17,715 nt of DNA. It comes from Bacillota bacterium. Its GTDB lineage: Bacteria; Bacillota; Clostridia; Christensenellales; CAG-138. The stretch is from contig JAEEYN010000012.1 of the NCBI GenBank assembly GCA_016288175.1, positions 1-17,715 on the forward strand, written 5' to 3'. Each line of letters starts with the position of its first letter. Position 1 is the first letter of the stretch. A model generated the notes under the pieces. It searched no databases. It worked only from the letters and a program-made list of their open reading frames with translations, and had not been told where the DNA came from. Positions 7,435-14,526 of the stretch are shown here, in pieces. The position numbers and the translations under genes were made by a program.

Positions 7435-8010
7435 TTATACCGATCTTATATTTTTCTCGTTGCTGCAGCTTCGGTCCGACTCGGCGAGCATGCCGCGATG
7501 GATCCGGCAGAAACGCGCGATCACTTCATCGCTGTAGTCCGTCATCTCGCCGTTCAGCCATTCGATAAGGAAGCCGAAACACTCGCATCTGAACAGATGT
7601 TCGATTATTTCCCGATCCTTTTCACTGAACGATGTTTTCGTCAGTTCGTTTTTCGTATACGCGCTGATGATCTTGTCGCAGATCCGCCAAAGGTAGCTTT
7701 CGAAAACGCTCCTGTCCATATAGCGATAGATGTTGAGGATAGTTTCACGTAGGTCCATTGCGGCATGTATCGCATTCGTCAGCCAGGTTTCGAGCGGGTC
7801 GAGCGGCGAATAATCCACGATCAGACGATCCGTTTCCTCGGTGATCAGCTCATCGATTAGGGTCGGGATGTCCTGGAAATGGTAATAGAACGAATTGCGG
7901 TTGATACCGCATTCTTCGACGATATCCTTTACGGTGATCTGGGGAAGCGGTTTTTTGTTCAGCAGAGCTACAAAGGTTTGCTTTATTGCTTTTTTGGTAA
8001 AGTTCGAAAT
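7435..8010 (-). CDS. TetR/AcrR-family transcriptional regulator, apparent AUU start
   Basis: DNA-binding repressor type, 191 residues. An N-terminal helix-turn-helix, ITVKDIVEECGINRNSFYYHF (about residues 25-45), is typical of the TetR families of Clostridia; the C-terminal ligand/dimer domain is not specific enough to name an effector. No ATG lies near the N-terminus. A near-perfect SD (AAGGGGGTG, one A-to-G change that still wobble-pairs) is followed by 8 nt and ATT at 8010, giving (M)SNFTKKAIKQTF, the usual start of this family. The only alternative, GTG at 8019, overlaps the SD; an in-frame stop lies just upstream of it. The gene has its own promoter with a palindrome over the -35 box, suggesting autorepression. 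Targets are unknown; yunB and the DUF308-fakA unit are neighbours on the same strand. Confidence 0.88.
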   Translation of the reverse strand: MSNFTKKAIKQTFVALLNKKPLPQITVKDIVEECGINRNSFYYHFQDIPTLIDELITEETDRLIVDYSPLDPLETWLTNAIHAAMDLRETILNIYRYMDRSVFESYLWRICDKIISAYTKNELTKTSFSEKDREIIEHLFRCECFGFLIEWLNGEMTDYSDEVIARFCRIHRGMLAESDRSCSNEKNIRSV

Positions 8011-8065
8011 ACAGCGCACCCCCTTTCACCCGATCTCGGCGAAACCCACCGTTCTTTATTTGATT

Positions 8066-8094
8066 ATTTTAACACAGTTGCGGAACAATCGCAA
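8066..8094 (-). promoter_or_regulatory. Promoter of the TetR-family gene
   Basis: On the minus strand TTGCGA (8089-8094), a 17-nt spacer and TAAAAT (8066-8071) form a good sigma-A promoter. The -35 box lies 5 bases after the yunB stop codon, and I see no terminator between the two genes. Confidence 0.7.
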
Positions 8095-8096
8095 CT
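8076..8096. promoter_or_regulatory. Putative TetR-family operator (21-bp inverted repeat)
   Basis: AGTTGCG and CGCAACT form a perfect 7-7-7 inverted repeat that covers the -35 box and half of the spacer of the regulator's promoter. Size and place fit an autoregulatory TetR-type operator. On the plus strand the repeat is followed by a T-run and looks like a terminator, but no plus-strand gene leads into it. Confidence 0.5.
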
Positions 8097-8099
8097 TTT

Positions 8100-8876
8100 T
8101 TATTCCGCGTCCGTCGGGATCAGGTTCAGCGCGTCTTCAAGGGTGCTGACGTCCGTATAAGCGTGCGGTACAGCGCCGATCACGACCGTTTCGACAAGCG
8201 GCGCGCTGCATTCGACCGTCACTGTCCTCTGTGTTCCGCCGAAGAGCACGAGCAGTTCGATCCGCAGTTCTAGCATTGCGCTGTATCGTGTCTGGTTCAC
8301 GCCGGCAGCCGTGAAAGAGGCCGAGAAACTCCTTTCGACGCTTCCGATGGGCACGACCCGCGCCGTCAGCTCAGGCCCGAGGCCGTTCAAAACGGCGATG
8401 CCGCTGACGGTGCCGACAGGCAGGGCGACTCCCGTCGACTGCAATTCCCCGATCCTGCCGTTTATCTTTTCGACGATACGCGAGCTCATCAGGTTCAGTT
8501 TGGCCGAATCGATGTATAAAAAACCCGTCCCCTCGGCGTTGACATGCTGCGAAGTGAAATTCTCAGTGCCGCCCTCAAGCTCGTATTCCTCCATCGTTTC
8601 GAGCACCGAGGCGTTTATCAGCTCCGCGGCGAGCCTTTTCGTTTCCCGCTCCGCAGCAGCGGCAGCCGGTCCCGCGAAGATCCGGTTCAGGACGGCAAAC
8701 AGCAGCACAAAAGCGGCGGCAATCATCGCGCACCGTTTCAGAATTTTTCTTCGGCGGCGCCTGCCGATGAGCCTCTCCGCCGGGACCGTCTCCGACGCTT
8801 TTGTTCCGTCATTTCCGGCATCCGGCGGTATTCTCAGGGACTTCCCCCGCGTTTTTCGGTAATACGCTTTTTCCAT
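8100..8876 (-). CDS. yunB: Sporulation protein YunB
   Basis: YunB is a membrane-anchored protein required for normal sporulation in Bacillus subtilis; its exact role is not known. The 258-residue product has a basic cytoplasmic N-terminus (IGRRRRRKILKR), one transmembrane helix at about residues 50-68, and a long outside domain. That domain contains VPIGSVERSFSASFTAAGVNQTRY and ends VETVVIGAVPHAYTDVS, both diagnostic YunB blocks (conserved PIG, AGxNQTRH/Y and P-x-x-Y). GGAGG lies 6 nt before the ATG at 8876. It points away from the penicillin-binding protein gene. I could not identify a convincing sigma-E promoter upstream. The gene is the best evidence that the organism belongs to an endospore-forming lineage. 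Confidence 0.9.
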   Translation of the reverse strand: MEKAYYRKTRGKSLRIPPDAGNDGTKASETVPAERLIGRRRRRKILKRCAMIAAAFVLLFAVLNRIFAGPAAAAAERETKRLAAELINASVLETMEEYELEGGTENFTSQHVNAEGTGFLYIDSAKLNLMSSRIVEKINGRIGELQSTGVALPVGTVSGIAVLNGLGPELTARVVPIGSVERSFSASFTAAGVNQTRYSAMLELRIELLVLFGGTQRTVTVECSAPLVETVVIGAVPHAYTDVSTLEDALNLIPTDAE

Positions 8877-8912
8877 GCCTGCCTCCGAGCTTCGCAAACC
8901 GGCCGACCTTCC

Positions 8913-8938
8913 AAACCGTTATATTAACAGGACGGTTT
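8913..8938. repeat. Inverted repeat upstream of yunB
   Basis: AAACCGT and ACGGTTT form a perfect 7-bp inverted repeat with a 12-base AT-rich spacer, 37 bases upstream of the yunB start in the divergent intergenic region. It could be an operator for yunB or a hairpin in its leader. No known regulator is matched. Confidence 0.3.
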
Positions 8939-9047
8939 TTCCGCCTTCCGGCGATACCATAGTATTCCGTCCGCATCTGCGCGGTGACTTGCTTCCCTTC
9001 GGCGAAGGGATCGACTGAGCCCGTACGGTGCAAAACTGCTGATGAGG

Positions 9048-9076
9048 TTGCGGAAGCAATTGATTTGTGCTATAAT
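9048..9076 (+). promoter_or_regulatory. Promoter of the class A penicillin-binding protein gene
   Basis: TTGCGG (9048-9053), a 17-nt spacer and a perfect TATAAT (9071-9076), preceded by TGC to make an extended -10 element. Transcription should begin at about 9083, giving a leader of about 55 nt. Confidence 0.8.
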
Positions 9077-9138
9077 TAAATGGGTAGATTTGTGGGTTTT
9101 GATTTTGCCGAATCTGCTCCCGGAAAGGAAAGAGATTT

Positions 9139-11973
9139 ATGTCCGATAAAGAAATCACAAAAGTACGCGAGATCGGGAAGCGCGAATCCGCTTCCGATAC
9201 CGCGGTTTTCGATAATCCTTCAAAGCGCGGCGATACCGCCGGCGGAAAGAGGGACAAAAAGAACGGGAAAGAAAAGAAGGGATCCAAGCCCCTGTTCGTT
9301 AAAAGAGAGCGCCCGCGCAGCACCGTGCTCGCGATCGTGTTCTCGCTCGTTAAGGTTTTCGCGCTGATCGCCGTCGTCGGCGTTTTCGTCGTGTTCGGCC
9401 TTGTTCTCGGCATCGCGAAAGCTTATGTCGACACTACCCCGACGCTCGATGTTTCTGCGCTGACCGTCAGCGACCGCACGAGCTATATTTATGACCGCAA
9501 CGGCAACATGATCACGACCTTTGCCGGCATGGAATACCGCGACTGGGCGGATATCGACGAGATCCCCGACCGCCTCAAGAACGCGCTGATCGCGGTTGAG
9601 GATGTCCGCTTCTATAAGCACGGCGGCCTTGATTTCAAACGGCTTTTCTCGGCGGTCGTCAACACTCTGCGCAATTCACAGACCCACGGCGGTTCGACGA
9701 TCACGCAGCAGCTCATCAAGATCAAACTGCTTTCCAACACCCAGAGCTACAAGCGCAAGATCCAGGAAGCATACCTTGCCTATGAACTCGAAAACACGAT
9801 CTCAAAGGACAAGATCCTCGAAGCATACATGAACGACGTTTATCTCGGCGATTCGAACTACGGTTTCAAGACCGCCGCGAAGGATTATTTCGGCAAGGAG
9901 CTCGACCAGCTCACGATCCGCGAATGCGCGATGCTCGCCGGTATGGTCCAGAAGCCGAACGTCACGAATCCGCGCGCGAATACCTATCGCCGGTTCAATG
10001 AAGACGGCACCAACAAAATGAACGTCACGAACGAAAGAACCGACGTCGTGCTCAGCAAAATGTACAAGAACGGCTTTATCTCGCATGAAGAATATGAGGC
10101 CGCGCTGAATGAAGAAGTCCATATCCTCGAAAAGAGCTCGCAGAAGCAGCTTTACGATATGGCATACTTCATCGAATACAGCATCTATGACGTGATCACC
10201 CATATGCTCGAGCAGAGGGGTCTGCCGGATACCGCGGCGAACCGCTCCGCGATCGAGAAGGAGCTCCGCACCGGCGGCTACAAGATCTATCTGACCGTCG
10301 ATCCCGAGATCCAGAACACCGTTCAGAACGTCATCACCGAATGGGACGATTATCCCGCGCTGCGCAATTCGAACGCAAACGTTATCACAGACCCGAATTC
10401 CGGCATCACAGCAGCGCAGCCCCAGGCAGCGGCCGTCGTTATCGACCAGCATACGGGCCAGATTATCGCAATGGTCGGCGGACGCGAGGAACCGATCCAG
10501 AAGCGCCAGCTCAACCGCGCATACCAGAGCTCCATGCCCGTCGGTTCGTCCATCAAGCCGCTTGCGGTCTATGCCCCCGCCCTCGAATACGGCGTCACGC
10601 CCGGCATGTGCATCCTTAACTCCGAGCTTGCGATCGACGGCTACGGCGGCGAACGCGGTTATCCCAAGATCGGTTCGAGGCGCTATGAAGGCCTTTGCAC
10701 GATCCGCCGCGGCGTCGCAAGCTCCCTCAACATCGTTGCGGCGAGGACGCTTTTCGATTACGTCAAGCCCGAACGCGGCGCAAGGTACCTTGAGCTGCTC
10801 GGCGTCAACCGCAGCAGGATCAATGTCGACGGTCCCGGCCTTGCGCTCGGAACTTCCGGCATCACGCCGCTCGAAATGAGCGCGGCATACGCCTGCCTTG
10901 CGAACGGCGGCGTCTACCTCGAACCCATGTCCTTCACCTACGTTGTCGCGGAGGACGGCACCGTCGTGCTCGATGCATCGAAGATCCAGAAGAGCCGCCG
11001 CGTGTTCTCCGAAACGACCGCTTATATGATGACCGATATGCTCCAGGATGTTGTGAGCTACGGCACCGGTACGAACGCGAGTATCCCCGGCATCACCGTT
11101 GCAGGCAAGACCGGTACGAACGACGACTACACCAGCGTTTATTTCGCGGGCTACACCGGCTACTACACCGCTTCGCTCTGGATCGGCCACGATAAATACT
11201 CCGAAAAGCTCGCTTCCGGTTCCACCGGCGGCAACTCCGCGGCGCCGCTTTGGCAGGCGTTCATGAGCAGGATCCATAACGGGCTTCCCGACAAGCCGAT
11301 CCTCGACGTTTCGCCCGTCGATATCGGCCTCACAAGGGTCGCCATCTGCCCCGTTTCCGGCAAGCTCGCAACCGAGGAATGCATGCTCGATCCGTATAAT
11401 CCGCCCGTCGTCGACTGGTGCCCCGTCGACCTCGTTCCGAAGGAATACTGCGATATGCACTGCATCGTCGAATTCTGTTCCTCCTCCGAAGCCTGCGCCT
11501 GCGCGGAATGCCCCGAAACCACCCGTTATAGAAAATGCGTCGTGCTGATCCCCTCAACCTCGCTCTATGCGCGGCTTGAGCAGGAAAAGCTCTTCGCTTA
11601 TATGCCCAACGCGATCCTGACCGATCTTTCCCCCACCGAATTCATTGCGAGCGTAATGAACAGCGAATCGAGCTGCGGCGTTCACGGAAGCGGCGGCACT
11701 GTCAACGTTCCGCTCGCCGATCTGATCACCCAGGCGAACAACCTTATCACAGAGGTCACGAATTATCTGCGCTCCGTGCAGACCTTGCCCGACGGCGACA
11801 GAGCGCTGCTTGAAAACGGCATCAGCAACCTCCAATACGCCATCGAAACCGAGGACGCAAGCAAGATCTACCGCTATATGACCGAGCTGCGGACGAATTA
11901 CAACATCCTCAGCGCACAGTACCCGCCCGTTACGAATCCGAACGATCCGGGCGGAGGAACAGGACGCGAATAG
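9139..11973 (+). CDS. pbpA: Class A penicillin-binding protein (PBP1A type)
   Basis: Bifunctional peptidoglycan synthase, 944 residues, anchored in the membrane with its bulk outside. A basic cytoplasmic tail (about 1-58) is followed by a transmembrane segment (about 62-92). The GT51 glycosyltransferase domain shows EDVRFYKHGG with catalytic Glu154 and GGSTITQQ at 184-191. The transpeptidase domain shows Ser470-x-x-Lys473 (SSIK), Ser529-Leu-Asn531 and KTGT at 657-660, so both activities look intact. After the transpeptidase domain, residues 737-800 carry ten cysteines, followed by a tail ending in a Pro/Gly-rich stretch. AAAGGA lies about 9 nt before the ATG. It is transcribed from its own extended -10 promoter, divergent from yunB. 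The gene symbol is generic; ponA is used for the same class. Confidence 0.96.
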   Translation: MSDKEITKVREIGKRESASDTAVFDNPSKRGDTAGGKRDKKNGKEKKGSKPLFVKRERPRSTVLAIVFSLVKVFALIAVVGVFVVFGLVLGIAKAYVDTTPTLDVSALTVSDRTSYIYDRNGNMITTFAGMEYRDWADIDEIPDRLKNALIAVEDVRFYKHGGLDFKRLFSAVVNTLRNSQTHGGSTITQQLIKIKLLSNTQSYKRKIQEAYLAYELENTISKDKILEAYMNDVYLGDSNYGFKTAAKDYFGKELDQLTIRECAMLAGMVQKPNVTNPRANTYRRFNEDGTNKMNVTNERTDVVLSKMYKNGFISHEEYEAALNEEVHILEKSSQKQLYDMAYFIEYSIYDVITHMLEQRGLPDTAANRSAIEKELRTGGYKIYLTVDPEIQNTVQNVITEWDDYPALRNSNANVITDPNSGITAAQPQAAAVVIDQHTGQIIAMVGGREEPIQKRQLNRAYQSSMPVGSSIKPLAVYAPALEYGVTPGMCILNSELAIDGYGGERGYPKIGSRRYEGLCTIRRGVASSLNIVAARTLFDYVKPERGARYLELLGVNRSRINVDGPGLALGTSGITPLEMSAAYACLANGGVYLEPMSFTYVVAEDGTVVLDASKIQKSRRVFSETTAYMMTDMLQDVVSYGTGTNASIPGITVAGKTGTNDDYTSVYFAGYTGYYTASLWIGHDKYSEKLASGSTGGNSAAPLWQAFMSRIHNGLPDKPILDVSPVDIGLTRVAICPVSGKLATEECMLDPYNPPVVDWCPVDLVPKEYCDMHCIVEFCSSSEACACAECPETTRYRKCVVLIPSTSLYARLEQEKLFAYMPNAILTDLSPTEFIASVMNSESSCGVHGSGGTVNVPLADLITQANNLITEVTNYLRSVQTLPDGDRALLENGISNLQYAIETEDASKIYRYMTELRTNYNILSAQYPPVTNPNDPGGGTGRE

Positions 11974-11989
11974 CCGGAATAGTATAGAT

Positions 11990-12018
11990 AAACGGGACAG
12001 TTTCTCCCTGTCCCGTTT
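11990..12018 (+). terminator. Stem-loop after the penicillin-binding protein gene
   Basis: AAACGGGACAG pairs perfectly with CTGTCCCGTTT (11 bp) around a 7-base loop. The T-tract on either side is only three bases, so it may be a weak intrinsic terminator or a transcript-stabilising hairpin, with partial readthrough into the NifS-like gene. Confidence 0.55.
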
Positions 12019-12065
12019 GACGATGCTATAGAAAGGCGTCTTGTGAAAAGACGATTATTCGTGAC

Positions 12066-13202
12066 ATGATCTATTTCGATAACAGCGCAACAACACTTGT
12101 CAGCAGCGAGGCGGCACAGACCGCCTTGCGTTATATGACTGCCGATTTTTATAACCCCGCGGCGGCATACTCCCCCGCTGTCGCTGTCGAACGCGATGTG
12201 AACTCCGCACGGGCGCGCCTCGCTTCCGCTTTCCGCGCCGAACCTTCCGAGCTCATTTTCACAAGCGGCGGCACGGAGAGCAACAACATCGCTCTTAGCG
12301 GAACGCTCGCTCCGATGCGCGATAAATGCCGCGTTATCACAACGGCTGTCGAACACCCCTCCGTTTACGAACCCGTTCTCGCGCTCAAAAACCGCGGCTA
12401 TGACGTCGTTGTCCTCGGCGTTGACGCATCCGGCCGTGTCGACCCGAAGGAGCTCGAAAACGCACTGACGGAAAACACCGGCTATGTCAGCATCATGCAC
12501 GTCAACAACGAAGTCGGTTCCGTGAATGATATTGACGGATTGTATCGAACCGTGAAGGCGAAAGCGCCCAACGCGGTCTTCCATTCCGACGGCGTGCAGG
12601 CTTTTATGAAGCTCCCGCCCGTCCGATGCGATATGTATTCCTTCAGTGGGCATAAGCTCCACGCGCCGAAGGGTGTCGGCGGGCTTTTCGTCCGTAAGGG
12701 CGTCCGCTTCGCCGGAGGTCAGCTCGGCGGCGGTCAGGAAAACAACCTGCGCTCCGGCACGACCAATGTTCCCGGCATTATGGCGCTCGATACCGCCTGC
12801 GCGCGGTATTCGGCAAACCGCGAAGCGAACCTTCAAAAGATGCTCCTTGTCAAGCAGCGCCTGTACGGCAACCTGTCGCGTATCCGCGATGTTCGGCTGA
12901 ACGGTCCCTCCGTTGAAAGCGGAGTGCCGTACATTCTGAACATGAGCTTCCTCGGCGTGCGCGGCGAAGTGCTGCTGCATTCGCTGATGGATAAGGGCCT
13001 GCTCGTTTCAACGGGCTCCGCCTGCGCGGCAAGGCACCGCGGCAAGAACAGGATCCTGACTGCGATGGGTATTACCGGCGAGAGGCAGGACGGCGCTATC
13101 CGCTTCAGCTTCTGCCCCGAAAACACCGCTGCCGAGGCCGATGCCGCGGCGCAGATGATCGAGGAAAGCCTTGCGCTGCTTCGAAGGTTCCGCCGCCGCT
13201 GA
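12066..13202 (+). CDS. nifZ: NifS/IscS-family cysteine desulfurase (probable ThiI partner)
   Basis: PLP enzyme that takes sulfur from cysteine to form a protein persulfide. The 378-residue product begins MIYFDNSATT, the family start. It has TSGGTESNN (66-74), His97, MHVNNEVGS (144-152), FHSDGVQAF with Asp175, and SGHKLHAPKG with the PLP lysine Lys197. STGSACAARH holds the catalytic Cys320. All key residues are present. The adjacent thiI, 93 bases downstream, matches the Bacillus nifZ-thiI arrangement, where NifZ supplies sulfur directly to a ThiI without rhodanese domain. No SD is placed at the usual distance; GAAAGG is separated from the ATG by a small hairpin. The symbol is assigned from context. 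Confidence 0.93.
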   Translation: MIYFDNSATTLVSSEAAQTALRYMTADFYNPAAAYSPAVAVERDVNSARARLASAFRAEPSELIFTSGGTESNNIALSGTLAPMRDKCRVITTAVEHPSVYEPVLALKNRGYDVVVLGVDASGRVDPKELENALTENTGYVSIMHVNNEVGSVNDIDGLYRTVKAKAPNAVFHSDGVQAFMKLPPVRCDMYSFSGHKLHAPKGVGGLFVRKGVRFAGGQLGGGQENNLRSGTTNVPGIMALDTACARYSANREANLQKMLLVKQRLYGNLSRIRDVRLNGPSVESGVPYILNMSFLGVRGEVLLHSLMDKGLLVSTGSACAARHRGKNRILTAMGITGERQDGAIRFSFCPENTAAEADAAAQMIEESLALLRRFRRR

Positions 13203-13295
13203 AGTATTGCGCGGGAAATGAACGCCGATTCGGCAGATTCCGCAGCAGTATCACAAAAGAAAAATCAACAGAAAAACAAACGAAAGGTTATCCCA

Positions 13296-14483
13296 ATGGA
13301 AAGAGTTATTCTTGTCCGCTATACGGAGATCCATCTCAAGGGTCTGAACAGGCCCTTTTTCGAGCAAAAGCTGATCGAAAACATCCGCATTTCGCTGCGC
13401 GGCGTCGGCTGCAAAGTCGAGCGCGAGCAGGGCCGCATCTATGTCGTCGGCATTGCCGAAGAGCAGTTCGACGAAGCGATCGAAAGGCTGAAGCACGTTT
13501 TCGGCGTTTATTCCATCAGCCCCGCCCTTGCCGTCGATAAGGATTGGCAGTGCGTCTGCGATACAGCGTTTTCGCTGATGGAGAAGCAGGTCGAAAAGGA
13601 TCCCGGCCTGAGTTTCAAAGTCTTTGCCCGCCGTTCGGACAAGAATTACTTTATGAATTCGGACCAGATCAACCGCGAGCTCGGCCATGAAGTGCTTGAA
13701 AGATTCCCGAGCGTTCACGTCGATATCCATAAGCCGAAGGTCTCGCTCTGCGTCGAGATCCGCGAAAAGGCGTATGTGTACGCGGAGGAAATCCCCTGCG
13801 CGAAGGGCATGCCCGTCGGCACGGCGGGCCGCGCGATGCTGCTGATCTCCGGCGGCATCGACAGCCCCGTCGCCGGATACATGATGGCGAAGCGCGGGCT
13901 TTTCCTGAGCGCCGTTCATTTTTACAGCTATCCCTATACGAGCGAACGCGCGCGCGACAAAGTCGTTGAGCTTGCAAGGCTCGTTTCCGCGTATTCCGGC
14001 CCGATCAGGCTGCATCTTGTTCCGTTCACCGATATTCAGATGACGATCTATGACCGCTGTCCCGAAAAAGAAACGACGGTCATCATGCGCCGCCTTATGA
14101 TGGAGATCGCGGAACGCATCGCTGTTTCCGACGGAGCGAAAGCCCTCATCACCGGCGAAGCGCTCGGGCAGGTCGCGAGCCAGACGCTCGAAAGCCTCTG
14201 CGTGACGGATGACGCGGTCTCGATGCCCGTTTTCCGCCCGCTGATCGGTTTCGACAAGGACGATATAATGGACTATGCCCGCAGGATCGGCACTTACGAA
14301 ACCAGCATTCTGCCCTATGAGGACTGCTGCACCGTCTTCGTTCCGAAGCACCCCGTCACCCGCCCCGTCGTTGAGGATATCCGCGCGAGCGAAGCTGCCG
14401 TCGATTTTTCTGAGCTCATCGAAAAAGCGATCGACAGCACCGAGCATATCGTCGTTCATCCCGGCGATGCCAAACTGATTTAA
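13296..14483 (+). CDS. thiI: tRNA 4-thiouridine synthase ThiI
   Basis: ATP-dependent enzyme that adenylates U8 of tRNA and inserts sulfur to give 4-thiouridine; in some bacteria ThiI also serves thiamine thiazole synthesis. The 395-residue product has an N-terminal ferredoxin-like region starting RYTEIHLKGLN (9-18), a THUMP domain (about 60-165) and the PP-loop SGGIDSPVA (185-193). Near the end EDCCTVFVPKHPVTRP is conserved, with the paired cysteines. There is no C-terminal rhodanese domain, as in Bacillus, so persulfide should come directly from the adjacent desulfurase. The ATG at 13296 is chosen: GAAAGG lies about 8 nt upstream, and the family begins just before RYTEIHLKG. An earlier in-frame ATG at 13218 would add a low-complexity Lys/Gln-rich stretch and is not supported. 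Confidence 0.96.
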   Translation: MERVILVRYTEIHLKGLNRPFFEQKLIENIRISLRGVGCKVEREQGRIYVVGIAEEQFDEAIERLKHVFGVYSISPALAVDKDWQCVCDTAFSLMEKQVEKDPGLSFKVFARRSDKNYFMNSDQINRELGHEVLERFPSVHVDIHKPKVSLCVEIREKAYVYAEEIPCAKGMPVGTAGRAMLLISGGIDSPVAGYMMAKRGLFLSAVHFYSYPYTSERARDKVVELARLVSAYSGPIRLHLVPFTDIQMTIYDRCPEKETTVIMRRLMMEIAERIAVSDGAKALITGEALGQVASQTLESLCVTDDAVSMPVFRPLIGFDKDDIMDYARRIGTYETSILPYEDCCTVFVPKHPVTRPVVEDIRASEAAVDFSELIEKAIDSTEHIVVHPGDAKLI

Positions 14484-14490
14484 AAAACCT

Positions 14491-14517
14491 GCGGCAGCAT
14501 GATCCTGCCGCTTTTTT
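14491..14517 (+). terminator. Terminator after thiI
   Basis: GCGGCAG pairs perfectly with CTGCCGC around a seven-base loop and is followed by six T. It starts 7 bases after the thiI stop and ends only 9 bases before the next start codon. Confidence 0.9.
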
Positions 14518-14526
14518 GATCGCACG

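Noticed and set aside
8076..8101. Plus-strand intrinsic terminator (7-bp stem followed by six T)
   Set aside because: No plus-strand gene leads into it; the stem coincides with the -35 box of the minus-strand TetR-family promoter, so an operator is the better reading.
9802..11460. Long open frame (552 codons) antisense to the penicillin-binding protein gene
   Set aside because: It lies wholly opposite a gene with all catalytic motifs, shows no recognisable domain, and its openness follows from the GC-rich third positions of the real gene.
13218..13295. 26-residue N-terminal extension of ThiI
   Set aside because: It is a Lys/Gln-rich low-complexity stretch not seen at the start of the family; a well-placed SD supports the ATG at 13296.
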